Positions 35,325 through 44,782 of a DNA stretch of 64,000 nucleotides are shown here, piece by piece. Below the pieces are notes generated by a model. That model did not search any database and was not told the DNA's origin. It saw only the letters and a program-made list of their open reading frames with translations. The stretch comes from Torymus aiolomorphi (Eukaryota; Arthropoda; Insecta; Hymenoptera; Torymidae): NCBI GenBank assembly GCA_036365515.1, contig CM070876.1:104288810-104352809 (forward strand), in the 5' to 3' direction. The position numbers and the translations under genes were made by a program. How positions within the stretch are numbered: the first letter of the stretch is position 1; every line of letters starts with the position of its first letter.

Positions 35325-35405
35325 TGGAAGTGGGACGTTGGAAGTCGGATGTTGGAAGTCGGATGTTGGAAGTGGGACGTTGGAAGTCGGATGCTGAAAG
35401 TCGGC
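35325..35405 (+). repeat. 14-bp tandem repeat
   Basis: About five and a half copies of GTTGGAAGTCGGAT with GTTGGAAGTGGGAC variants. It lies upstream of the minus-strand OB-like gene (in its 5' leader or first exon) and 170 bases before the plus-strand ATPase. Confidence 0.9.
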
Positions 35406-35575
35406 TGTTGACTGTAGAGGTGATAAGTTGGACTAACGCAGCGATCAGGCTTATTCACGGAAGTCTAGCTTAATACTGAGTAATTAGTGCGCCGCATCAC
35501 GCCGCCGCCGCTGCCGCCACCGCAAACCACGTCTAGAAGGTGGTAGGGGAGTAGACTTCTGAATTAGTAACGGTC

Positions 35576-36232
35576 ATGGACACGCGGTGGAAACATTCTT
35601 TCACCTGTATCTGCGTCGGCCCTACGATGGCTGGAAAGTCGGTTTTTGTCAAGACGTTTCTCACACACCTGCTCAAAATGTGTAACGTAAGTTTTGACCG
35701 AATTCTCTTTTACTACGGAGAGTGGCAAGAAACATATCGGGCTGACTACAGGCCAGGAGGAGGACAGAGAATCGAGTTTCGAGAAGGTGTGCCACAGCCA
35801 AACGACTATTCTCGCGATAGCGATAAGAAAAAATTGATCGTTCTCGACGATTTGATGCGCGAGTCTTGCACCAGTGTTGTACTAGACCTCTTCACGAAAG
35901 GTTGTCATCACAAGAATATAAGTGTAATTTTTATAACGCAAAACATTTTTCACAAAGGTCAGAATCAGCGCGACTTGTCACTCAACTCCAAATAAATTGT
36001 ACTTTTCAAAAATCCGCGAGATCGTGCTCAAATTCAGTATCTGGCGCGGAAAGTTTACCCCGAAGACCCAAAATTTTTGAAAGAGGTTTACACCGATGTG
36101 TTTACACAGCCGTACAGTTACTTGTTGATAGATATGAAACAGGACACTCTGGATGAATATCGTTTTCGTACCTACATCTTTCCTGACGATGCGACACAGT
36201 ACGCGTACGTCCCTAAATATTCGTCAAAGTAA
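35576..36232 (+). pseudogene. Polinton packaging ATPase (FtsK/HerA-type)
   Basis: ATG at 35576. Walker A is GPTMAGKS (about residues 15-22), Walker B is KKLIVLDDLM (about 84-93), and FITQNIFHKG (about 119-128) carries the conserved Gln after it. This is the A32-like ATPase that pumps genome into capsids in Polintons and related viruses. The frame ends early at 35993; the remaining C-terminal part (FLKEVYTDVFTQPYSYLLID) is read in another frame up to TAA at 36230, so one frameshift near 35985 breaks it. Family length of about 220 residues matches the combined span. Confidence 0.92.
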
Positions 36233-36284
36233 AAATTAATAAAAGTGAGTATGGAAGTGTGCAGCAGTCATTTTCATCGTAGCG

Positions 36285-36647
36285 ATGGCCGGGATAACAT
36301 CGCCATCAGGTAAAAAGTTCTCAAAGAAACGAGTGGCTCTCTTGAACGCTCTCTGTCACGCTGACAGTCGGCAACGTAGACCGCTGCTCCGAACGGCTAA
36401 TAAAGATTTGGTAAAGTGTATCTGCGAGTGCGCGTTGAACGTACTACAAGGTGTTGTAAAGCTGAAAAATACGAAAAAGAAACGTCTAAAGAAACATAGA
36501 AGCGTCTTGCGCAGGTTGACAGGCGAAACTGGCAATATCGGCTGGAGAAGCAAGAAACGCACAATACTTCAAAACGGTGGTTCGTTTTTACCTATTCTTC
36601 TGGCACCTCTGATAAGTACGGTATTTTCAAAGATTTTAGGTAACTAG
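36285..36647 (+). CDS. small basic Polinton protein, hydrophobic C-terminus
   Basis: Intact 120-codon frame with ATG in AGCGATGGC. It is Lys/Arg-rich (KKRLKKHRSVLRR), with LVKCICECALNVLQGVVKL in the middle and GGSFLPILLAPLISTVFSKI at the end, a likely amphipathic or membrane-active helix. Proteins with this layout recur between ATPase and integrase in Polintons and may be minor virion components; the role is not established. It ends three bases before the next ATG, so the two are tightly packed. Confidence 0.68.
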   Translation: MAGITSPSGKKFSKKRVALLNALCHADSRQRRPLLRTANKDLVKCICECALNVLQGVVKLKNTKKKRLKKHRSVLRRLTGETGNIGWRSKKRTILQNGGSFLPILLAPLISTVFSKILGN

Positions 36648-36650
36648 GAG

Positions 36651-37385
36651 ATGGATCAGGCACGTAAAATGATTCTCATTCCAGCGAATCCATCGCCTAA
36701 CGAGTCGACCTCATCCAATATTACCAAATCGCCTGTTAAAGACAGTGCTGACAACACAGTACAAACTTCGGGTGACCATTTATCGCCTTTGGACTCGGAT
36801 ATGTTTGAGATTTTAAACTCGAAAAAATTTTCGGACGAGCGTGAAAAGTGTAAAAATTACTTGCAAGTGCTCAGACGTTACTTATTCTTCAAAGAGAACG
36901 AACGTTTAGACGACAAAAACAGTGTACGTGAAATTGACGAAATCCAAACCACGCTAGCACCACCCACAGAGGAGGTTATTCTGGAGAGTGTTCCCAAAAT
37001 TTACTCCAAAAGGGCTCGTATGCTATTGAGACACTGGCGCACATTTGACTCCGAGCGTTTAAAGTGGAATAGCGCAGGAAACGTCATCATCGATGGAAAA
37101 CTTGTCCCGCAGTCAAATATAGCAGAATTGTTGAACTACGTTGTAAAGAATAAGAAGAAAAAACAAGACGAAGAGGAGGAACCAGCGGGTAAATTTCAAT
37201 TCGCCAAATTCATCGGCAGTACCGACACATCGAATAATCTTGTCGGTAATGCAAGTATTTTAAAAATTGCCAACAGATTGACAGATCCTTCGAAGACAGC
37301 GAAACGCCGAATACAAGCGCCAATAGCCTCTCCACCGTTGACCAGACGCGCAGCCAAGAAAAAGTGGTTAAAACTATCCATCTGA
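36651..37385 (+). CDS. Polinton protein of unknown function
   Basis: Intact frame of 244 codons beginning MDQARKMILIPANP, a start I associate with a conserved Polinton ORF. It has a disordered Ser/Pro-rich N-terminus, a helical middle (CKNYLQVLRRYLFFKE), and RARMLLRHWRTFDSERLKWN, followed by a basic C-terminus. Its stop TGA overlaps the integrase ATG by one base (TGATG), suggesting linked expression. No enzymatic motif is seen, so a structural or assembly role is only an inference. Confidence 0.7.
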   Translation: MDQARKMILIPANPSPNESTSSNITKSPVKDSADNTVQTSGDHLSPLDSDMFEILNSKKFSDEREKCKNYLQVLRRYLFFKENERLDDKNSVREIDEIQTTLAPPTEEVILESVPKIYSKRARMLLRHWRTFDSERLKWNSAGNVIIDGKLVPQSNIAELLNYVVKNKKKKQDEEEEPAGKFQFAKFIGSTDTSNNLVGNASILKIANRLTDPSKTAKRRIQAPIASPPLTRRAAKKKWLKLSI

Positions 37386-38482
37386 TGTCATACGAAAATC
37401 AATATTACGAGCCGTCGCACGAGGCCGGTTACGCAGGTGCACACCATCTCGTACGCGTCAATACACGAGGTAAGTCCATCTCGAAAAGAGAGAAGGAACG
37501 CATACACGAATGGCTGAGTAATCAAGATGCCTACACACTTCATCGGCCAATACGCAGAAAATTTCCAAGATTACGATACAACGTTACAAACATTGACGAT
37601 GTTTGGGAGGCTGATTTATGTCAATTCTCATCGCTCAAAAATGAAAACGACGGTTATACCTATCTACTGGTTGCTGTAGATGTACTCAGTAAGTTTACTT
37701 GGGTGGAACCGTTACGCGACAAGTCGGCACGGACCGTTGCAACGGCTTTTGAAAATATTTTTAAACGTACCAACGGTCGTCTTCCTGTTTACTTACAAAC
37801 TGATAAAGGTAAGGAATTCGTTAGCACAGCTGTACAAAACGTTTTGAAAAGCCGTGGTATACGCTTTCGAGTAGCAAGAAATCCTGATGTCAAAGCAGCT
37901 GTCGTCGAGCGATTAAATCGTACGATCAAAGAACGCCTTTGGAGGTATTTCACACATAGAAACACACATCGATACATCGACATGATACAAACAATTGTCG
38001 GTGCTTACAACAACACTGTACACTCGGCCATAGGCATGAAACCAGCGCACGTAGACTTGTACAACGCTGCGCAGGCCCGCACCAATCTGCAAAGACGGCG
38101 CACCAAACAAAAACCAGCGAAATACCCTAAATACAATGTCGGAGATTACGTTCGAATCAGTCGCTCAAAGGGAACCTTCGAGAAAGGGTTCGAAAAAAAT
38201 TACTCCGAAGAGATATTCAAAGTTTGTCGTGTCTCACAGAGGCAACACATTTACCTGTACGAGATACAGGATCTGAACAGTGAAAATATCGACGGTTTCT
38301 TCTACATCGAAGAATTGACAGATGTAGGTTCTAGCCGATTAACAGCTGAACAAGAATTTAAAGTCGACCGCATCATTCAATCCAAAGGACAGGGGAAAAA
38401 GAAGCAGCTGCTGGTAAAGTGGGTAGGATATCCAGAAAAGTTCAACTCTTGGATAAAAGCTACAGATCTCAAGTCCGTTTAG
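37385..38482 (+). CDS. Polinton integrase with chromodomain
   Basis: Intact 365-codon frame; ATG 37385 chosen because it overlaps the preceding stop. The rve core has WEADLCQFSS (Asp), QTDKGKEF (Asp) and AAVVERLNRTIKERL (Glu), the DDE triad of retroviral-type integrases. A chromodomain-like C-terminus ends the protein (FKVDRIIQSKGQ, then LLVKWVGYPEKFNSWI), which may steer insertion to marked chromatin. It would cut and join the element ends with 6-bp duplication. It is one of the few core genes here with no break. Confidence 0.96.
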   Translation: MSYENQYYEPSHEAGYAGAHHLVRVNTRGKSISKREKERIHEWLSNQDAYTLHRPIRRKFPRLRYNVTNIDDVWEADLCQFSSLKNENDGYTYLLVAVDVLSKFTWVEPLRDKSARTVATAFENIFKRTNGRLPVYLQTDKGKEFVSTAVQNVLKSRGIRFRVARNPDVKAAVVERLNRTIKERLWRYFTHRNTHRYIDMIQTIVGAYNNTVHSAIGMKPAHVDLYNAAQARTNLQRRRTKQKPAKYPKYNVGDYVRISRSKGTFEKGFEKNYSEEIFKVCRVSQRQHIYLYEIQDLNSENIDGFFYIEELTDVGSSRLTAEQEFKVDRIIQSKGQGKKKQLLVKWVGYPEKFNSWIKATDLKSV

Positions 38483-38486
38483 CAAG

Positions 38487-39299
38487 ATGAACAACAGTGA
38501 AGAATTGTATCTAGTATTACCCAGCAACAGTAGTATGACGTATTTTCCGGAAAATACTACCACCTGTTTTACAACGCATCTGGCCCGTGAAATCAGATTA
38601 ACAGGAGACTGGGAAGTCGGACTAGCAGAAATTCACGTCCCCTGCATAATCTTGCATATTCAAAAGTCCGAATCTTTCTACACATTTAAACTAGGCTCGG
38701 CTAAGCTGAAACCTTTGGAAAATAACGTAATTTGTAATTTTCCGTACGGGATGTACGATACTGCTGCTCAACTCGCGGAAGAAATCAATAGAGTATACAT
38801 TGTACGCAATCACCAACAGCTCATCCCAAAGGATTTTCAGAAAGGCTACTACGCTTTGAGACGAACCTGTGATTGCGCAGAACCACATTACACAACGCTT
38901 AACAAAAAAATACGTCGTATCTTTGGTTTTGAGGATACTATTCACAGACAGACGGGCACATTTATTACCTCCAAAACAGAGAAAGATAGAAACGTGGGTA
39001 CCAGACCTGTATGTCTGGCGCGTTCTATACCCGATCAACTGTACGTCTACACAGACATTTGCGAGCCTTATACCGTCGGCGATACTCAAACAGCACTGCG
39101 TCGCATAGTTTCCTTGGAGAATTCAAGATATAAATTTGGCAGCAACCTCGTAAAAAATTTTGCCCCTATACATTACATTTTGCTCTTACAACATACTTTT
39201 CACAACATTGTCATCGATATAAGAGACCAACACGGCCGACGCATACCATTCGAGTATGGGACGTTGACCATAACGCTTTATTTTAAGCGTAATCGGTAA
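38487..39299 (+). CDS. Polinton minor capsid (penton-like) protein
   Basis: Intact 270-codon frame. The segment IRLTGDWEVGLAEIHVP near residue 36 and the C-terminal IPFEYGTLTITLYFKR are characteristic of the Polinton protein proposed to be the single jelly-roll penton of the particle. Other landmarks are IRRIFGFED and DQLYVYTDICEPYTVG. The gene follows integrase after four bases. The capsid role comes from published structure predictions for the family, not from motifs alone. Confidence 0.82.
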   Translation: MNNSEELYLVLPSNSSMTYFPENTTTCFTTHLAREIRLTGDWEVGLAEIHVPCIILHIQKSESFYTFKLGSAKLKPLENNVICNFPYGMYDTAAQLAEEINRVYIVRNHQQLIPKDFQKGYYALRRTCDCAEPHYTTLNKKIRRIFGFEDTIHRQTGTFITSKTEKDRNVGTRPVCLARSIPDQLYVYTDICEPYTVGDTQTALRRIVSLENSRYKFGSNLVKNFAPIHYILLLQHTFHNIVIDIRDQHGRRIPFEYGTLTITLYFKRNR

Positions 39300-39316
39300 A
39301 ATTGCCCTTTCACAAA

Positions 39317-39805
39317 ATGAGCCATTATATCAGGTACTACGATCAGCAAACCGGTGGAGGTATAGGCGTGAAAAACGTTTATGCTGGCTCAACCTATCAA
39401 CGTGGCTCTGGAATTGAAAGTTTCATCGGTGCGATATTTAGAAAAATTGTCCCATATCTGAGTAGTGGTGCTAAAGCTGTGGGCAAAGAAGCCGATGACA
39501 TAGCCAATGACGGTGTAAGTTTCAAAGAACCGGTCAACACTCGTCTTCGAGAATCTGGAAAAAATTTAAAAAGGAAAGACGAAAAGAAGGTCTCGGAAAT
39601 GATGAAAGGGCACGGATATAAATCAACGACAGTTAGACGGAAGCGGCAGTCGACGAGCAGTCGTGTGAGAGCACGCAACGCATCGCGAAGGAAAACAGTG
39701 AAGCGGTTAATAAAAGCCAAACCTGGTAAGAAGACGAAGGCCAAAAGGAGGAGGAAGAACAAGAAAACCGTTAAAAGTGTCACAGATATTTTTGGACCTG
39801 CGTAA
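39317..39805 (+). CDS. basic virion core-like protein
   Basis: 162 codons from ATG 39317; an upstream TTG-started extension is less likely. The N-terminus has YYDQQTGGGIGVKNVY and STYQRGSGIESFIGAIF, with Gly-Gly and Gly-X-Gly sites like those cut by adenain-type proteases, and GAIFRKIVPYLSSGAKAVGK forms a likely amphipathic helix. The C-terminus is almost all Lys/Arg (KTKAKRRRKNKK), suited to binding DNA. The combination recalls adenovirus pVI/pX-like proteins of Polintons. It lies between minor and major capsid genes. Confidence 0.75.
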   Translation: MSHYIRYYDQQTGGGIGVKNVYAGSTYQRGSGIESFIGAIFRKIVPYLSSGAKAVGKEADDIANDGVSFKEPVNTRLRESGKNLKRKDEKKVSEMMKGHGYKSTTVRRKRQSTSSRVRARNASRRKTVKRLIKAKPGKKTKAKRRRKNKKTVKSVTDIFGPA

Positions 39806-39807
39806 AT

Positions 39808-41147
39808 ATGGCGTACTTACACGCGTGCAGTGGAGAAGGAATGAAGAGTGAGCTAGATCTCTTTACTCTCCCTCTCACTCAAACATCTATAGAAAACAGT
39901 GCTTTTCTCCACTACAAGCCCGCGTCATCGCTCAGCAAGGACAGTGATTCACCGCTCGAATTTCTGGTGCCTAGTTCTACCGAACACTACATTGATCTCG
40001 CGCATACCATGCTACACGTTACCGTGCAGATTTTACCGGCTGACACGGAGCAAGAAAATGCAAAAGCTGGACCAGTCAATAATTTTATTCACTCGTTGTT
40101 TGATCAAATGGATATATTTTTCAATCAAAAATTAGTCTCACCACCAAACAACGCTTACCGATATAGAGCATACATAGAAACTTTATTGAACTACGCCCCG
40201 CCAGCTTCACAGTCTCATTTAACGGCTGCTCTGTAGTACGCTGATACAGCAGGTAACATGGATGCGGTCTCGACCGTTCCACGCAGTTCACACACGGCCA
40301 ACACTGGTCTCCTTAACCGTCAATACTTTACGCTTGGAGGTAAATCCATCGATCTAATCGGGCATTTGCACTTTGACGTGTTCAATCAGCCCAAATTTCT
40401 CCTGAATGGCGCAGAAATGAGAGTGAGACTAGTGCGCAGCAAGGACGCCTTCTGTCTCATGGATTCATCGGAAAATGGGAAATTTTCCGTAAACATAAAA
40501 GAAGCGACGCTTATCGTGCGTCGAGCTAAAATTAGTCCAGGTGTATTGCTCGCTCATCCAATGCTCTAGCTAAGACTACGGCGAAATACCCTATCACCAG
40601 GGTCGAGGTTAAGGCTTTCACTATGCACAGTGGTGTCATGGGAGAAACGCTTGATAACGTTATTCTAAGACAGTTACCCAAAAGAATGATCGTGGGTTTC
40701 GTAAAAAACAAAGCATTTAACGGTAATCGTCAACTGAATCCCTTTAATTTTCAACACTTTAACGTAAATTTCTTATCGCTCTACGTGGACGGCGTACAGA
40801 TACCGAGCAAACCACTTCAGCCATGCTTCACATGCGCTAATAAATTGTACGTTGATTCTTCCCACACTCTCTTCACAGGCACCGGTATCCACTATCTCAA
40901 TAAGGGAATCGACGTTAGTCGCATTTCTTACCCGGCAGGCTATTGTCTGTTTGCATTCGATCTGACACCTGACTTATCCGCCCATTTTTCCTCTCACTGG
41001 AACCTCGTACGATCGGGGTTTCTACGGATCGAAGTTCGTTTCGAGGAGGCAATAACCGAACCGGTCAACTGCATTATTTTCGCTGAATTCGACAACGTAC
41101 TGGAAGTAGATTCCAACCGTCAAATCATCACAGACTTTAACGCGTAA
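39808..41147 (+). pseudogene. Polinton major capsid protein
   Basis: Start ATG 39808, two bases after the core-like gene. The segments LFTLPLTQTSIENS and FLVPSSTEHYIDLAHTMLHV, then DLIGHLHFDVFNQPKFLLNG and LNPFNFQHFNVNFLSLYVDG, belong to the double jelly-roll major capsid protein of Polintons. Three pieces are visible: 39808-40236 ends at an in-frame TAG, 40237-40566 continues the same frame, and a shift near 40565 moves the rest to another frame ending at 41147. Combined length of about 445 codons matches the family. Not functional as it stands. Confidence 0.9.
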
Positions 41148-41257
41148 GAGGGGGAAGTGTTCAGTAGTGGGGATAAGCGAATATAAGTCAATGCATCCCA
41201 TCGCTGGCAGTGCAGTCAGCCATTCACTTTGTGACGAACACATCGACATTTTTCACC

Positions 41258-41995
41258 ATGGATTACGTAATAGAAATTCAGGGTTTGAGAGACAGGGATA
41301 ATAAATTTTTACCCAAGGAGGTTGCCATTGTCTCTTTGCAAGGGGACGTCTCGGGACATTGGATAATAAGTCCACCTCATACATATGACGAGCTGCCTAA
41401 GGAGGCTAGAGCGACCAACGCTTATCTTTCTTCGAAAATACTTGGAATACATTGGTTCGATGGCGATATCGGCTTACGTAAACTACAACACTATTTTCAC
41501 AATATTGCCAGAAACGCTGCTAAAATCTATGTGAGAGGCAGCGATACGAGTCGATTCGTTCAATCCATGATGACACGCAGTATAGTCGACATCGAAGATT
41601 ACACCAGCGAACGTTTCACCGATATGCAGAGAAGATTCAAAATTGAACAAGCATGTATCGCTCACGGATGTATGGATAATCCGTATAAAAAGTCATACTG
41701 CGCTCTCAAACGCGCACATGTAGTCAGAGAGTGGCTTTACTCACTACTACCCGAAGAGAACCGTAAAAAATTACCGGAAAGAAGCAGCGACCTGTTTTTT
41801 GACGCAATAGAAAATCTCATCTGGAATAGAAGAAACCGCATCAGATTCGGAATCGGTGGCAGAGACGAAGTCGACGGCGCAAGCGAGATAGAATACGAAA
41901 GAGCCAAGGAAGCACGCGAAGAACATGAACACGAATCAGATAACGAGAGCATTGGAGGGTCTGAAAGCAAAAACGATCGGAGTGTACGCAGCTGA
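41258..41995 (+). CDS. Polinton protein, conserved but unnamed
   Basis: ATG 41258 in CACCATGG context; 245 codons. It begins MDYVIEIQGLRDRDNKFLPK and continues with SGHWIISPPHTYDELPKEA, LGIHWFDGD, AKIYVRGS and the Cys/His pair ACIAHGCMDNPYKKSYCAL. I recall similar lineups in uncharacterised arthropod proteins; the opening strand-acid-strand pattern suggests an RNase H-like or exonuclease-like fold, but no complete catalytic set is visible. The C-terminal 45 residues are Glu/Asp/Ser-rich. Its 3' end overlaps the protease gene by about 70 bases. Confidence 0.65.
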   Translation: MDYVIEIQGLRDRDNKFLPKEVAIVSLQGDVSGHWIISPPHTYDELPKEARATNAYLSSKILGIHWFDGDIGLRKLQHYFHNIARNAAKIYVRGSDTSRFVQSMMTRSIVDIEDYTSERFTDMQRRFKIEQACIAHGCMDNPYKKSYCALKRAHVVREWLYSLLPEENRKKLPERSSDLFFDAIENLIWNRRNRIRFGIGGRDEVDGASEIEYERAKEAREEHEHESDNESIGGSESKNDRSVRS

Positions 41996-42470
41996 CCGGA
42001 TTCCAAACGTGATGATGACACCAGCCGCTATTGTATGCAATACGGATGATCACACGAGATCAGGATCACACTAGATAGCCATCTACATAGACACAAACCG
42101 ATTTGGAACGTACTTTGACAGTTACGGCTCCCCACCTGTCTCAAGACACCATCTCCAACGACATAGAAGAAACTACAAAAATTTCCGTTAGAACATCAAG
42201 GCGCTTCAAAGTATTGATTCAATATGCTGCGGACAATATACTATCATGTTTTTGTATCACATGTGTCGTGGCATCGAGCTCAATACCTTTTGTCGACTCT
42301 TTACGCGTGACACAAGAAAGAACGACGCATTAGTTATTAATTATTATAAAAAAATATTTCATAGAAATAAGTATAGAAAATGTAAGAAAGCACTCGCTTT
42401 TTCAAGCGAACGCTCTCATGGCAAAGGCATATGTAATCAATCATGTACTCCCAGATTAAGGTGTGTCTAA
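41925..42470 (+). pseudogene. Polinton adenain-like cysteine protease
   Basis: ATG 41925 lies inside the end of the previous gene in a different frame. The product begins with a helix and TIGVYAADRIPNVMM, then the region NTDDHTRSGSH, whose His would be catalytic, followed at once by an in-frame TAG at about 42073. IYIDTNRFGTYFDSYG follows, then a stop near 42185 and a shift, then SICCGQYTIMFLYHMCRGIE with the catalytic Cys in CGQY. Stop at 42468. In adenoviruses and Polintons this enzyme matures capsid proteins. The motif order and spacing are convincing despite the breaks. Confidence 0.78.
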
Positions 42471-42505
42471 TAAACAGTATTTAACCGTCAAAAGAGTTTC
42501 CGTTT

Positions 42506-42740
42506 TCTTTTCAAATCTTCTCCTTTTCCAACGGCCTTTTCCCCACCGAGACTTGATAAGATGCTCTATTCTAAAATAACGGTTTTTTGTTTTTTTTCTC
42601 TCTCTCCTCGAATAATACTCAGAAAGCCTAGGAAACCTTTTCCTTTCCAACGGCTTTTCGTCACCGAGACTTGATACGATGCTCTATTCTAAAATAACGG
42701 TTTTTTGTCTTTTTCTCTCCCCTCCAATAATACTCAGAAG
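42506..42740 (+). repeat. tandem duplication, unit about 119 bp
   Basis: Two diverged copies of a unit containing CCAACGGC, CACCGAGACTTGATA and ATGCTCTATTCTAAAATAACG, starting at about 42506 and 42626 and each ending AATAATACTCAGAA. It fills the gap between the protease and the next gene. Confidence 0.88.
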
Positions 42741-42853
42741 ACGTGGGTTGACTAAAAGAATAGTCGAGCACCCAACGCTTACCAGTCGCAGTCGACACTT
42801 GCTCCTGAACACTTGGTGAAAGAATTGCTCGCAATTAAAATCAGTATTAAAAA

Positions 42854-43591
42854 ATGGAAAACTGTTACGGAAAGCACAGAGCTCTCGCAGAAATGCCCAA
42901 TATTCTGCTAGCCACCACGTACGCTCTTAATAAATCCAACACGAAAAGAGTCTGTGTAGGCCTAGAACACACCGGCGGATACTATCGGTCAGTTATAAAG
43001 TTTATCACATCTGGTCCTTCGTACAAAAACGTAATGCCCAACGAAAATAGCTGGAATGATTTGCAAGACCGATTCGATACAATAACAGCTTATTTTGGTG
43101 ACACTTCAAGACTTCGGAAGACCAACTAAAATTTTTTTGAGCGGCCACATTCAACACAAGACGTAGACGAAGAGCCATCATGCAAGAAGAAGAGCAAATA
43201 TTTCAATAACCCACCAGGTATCGTGATGCAAGAAACTACTTTCGAAGGTCTTCGAAAACAGGGTAATTTAATCAACCATCGCTTAGCCATGCTCAAGCAA
43301 CGAGTTGGTAAAGTCAATCGCACCCTTGACTACATACTCGCATACCTGAAAAATAAACTCCAAGAAGAAACCGCAGACAACATGCAGATCATTCTCAAAG
43401 ACTTTAAAGCCTTCAAACAATACTACACCAGTCACAAACTCGACATAGAAACGTTCATTTCTGAAAACATGGTCGACGACGACAACGATAAGTATAAGAG
43501 TGAAGATTTAAATATTGTTCTTGCCGAAATTGACGCATTCGATCTGCCTATGGTTGCTAAAGACATACGCGAATATTTATTGTCTAAATGA
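42854..43591 (+). pseudogene. Polinton right-end gene, PC4-like N-terminus (tentative) plus coiled coil
   Basis: ATG 42854 in AAAAAATGG. One frame runs to 43591 with a single in-frame TAA at 43127, so two apparent ORFs are one gene of about 245 codons. The N-terminal part (RVCVGLEHTGGYYRSVIKF, then ENSWNDLQDRFDTITAYFG) has the strand-strand-strand-helix outline of PC4-like DNA-binding domains; this resemblance is weak. The C-terminal part (LINHRLAMLKQRVGKVNRT, then LDYILAYLKNKLQ) is a likely coiled coil. Function unknown. Confidence 0.5.
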
Positions 43592-43718
43592 ATATTGCAT
43601 AAATTTTTCGCATACATTACATTTTATATTTAAAACATTTTTTTCTCAAGACACTCTATAAACATCACACCCATCCAAACTTGTCTTCTGTAAGGTATAT
43701 ACACTACTTTCTTATCTT

Positions 43719-43821
<103 letters not shown>

Positions 43822-43969
43822 CTTCACGATGGAGAAGACCTACAGCAAAAACTCAGATGGTACACCTCTCCTCAAGGAGCAAAAAAAATCCGTCGCTCAA
43901 AACCGGAAAGAAATAAAAGAAAAATTCTCCACGAATACACACTCTGCACCAGGACGCCATGGATACAAG

Positions 43970-44361
43970 AAATTCTAGTTCATACTTACATCAGATACTA
44001 ATAATTTATTTACTATGTTTAAATATTCTGTAAGTTTTGCTAAATAAATTGTAATATGCAAAAATTATATTTTTTATTCAAAACATCCTATAAACGCCAT
44101 CCCATCCACACTCCTCTCTCTTCCATAAAAAACCATAGGCAAGTGGCGATAAGAAACGAAAATGACCCGCCCTGTCTTACTCGGAGCATGAAGGGCAGGA
44201 AGAGGGGGTAAATCCATATCGACGTGCCCCTTCAGCATAGACGACTGGTGGAGGGTGCGCTATACGGACCCCCAACTTACGCTATCCCCATATGGAGAGA
44301 CACCACCGGGAAAAAGGGGGGTGGAGGTACCGGTGTCTCTGCATATGGGGCTTCTTACTAC
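43970..44361 (-). repeat. Polinton right TIR with terminal hairpin
   Basis: Inverted copy of the left TIR. The inner arm 44286-44304 matches the left end exactly; the outer arm 44332-44350 (GGTGTCTCTGCATATGGGG) has one mismatch. The TIR also contains the last codons of a chance frame from the CT tract. Confidence 0.93.
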
Positions 44362-44367
44362 TGACGT

Positions 44368-44717
44368 TATATGACAAACTTGTCTTTGAATTTTTAAATT
44401 ATAAATAGCTTTTTTCTTTTTGTATTTTACGTTTGCACTAAATGTAGCAAAACAAAATAAGTTATTATAATATCTGATTAAAGTTCGAAAATTTTTATCA
44501 TATAATAATAGATTCTTTAGTGTTTTATTATATATACTTAGCGGAGACAACATTATTTTACCCTTACAAAATTATTTGTTGTAAATTGATTTATTATTTT
44601 CTTCTTTCCAATACACTGCCGAACAAAATTTACAAACATAACTCATATTACCAAAATATGATTCATACTCTAAATTTTTATTTTTACTACATTTCTGTTT
44701 ATTTACTTTTAACGTAG
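44368..44717 (-). pseudogene. Helitron Rep N-terminal segment, separated by Polinton
   Basis: Minus-strand coding sequence on the far side of the Polinton. It includes a Cys pair (YVCKFCSAVYWKEE) near 44640, typical of the zinc-finger-like start of Helitron proteins, then an in-frame TAA near 44590, then LSPLSIYNKTLKNLLLYD and FRTLIRYYNNLFCFATFS, the standard block that follows. It runs to the Polinton edge, and the next residues of the protein are found at 25952. An M at 44646 is possible, but the frame stays open further upstream to about 44717. Confidence 0.85.
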
Positions 44718-44782
44718 AAAAGGATGATTACGTGAGATGTTCGAGGACGAGCTCGGCAACGTCTCTCCTACACTACTTATAT

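Noticed and set aside
35325..35405. Possible CRISPR-like repeat
   Set aside because: It is a 14-bp direct tandem repeat without spacers in a eukaryotic element.
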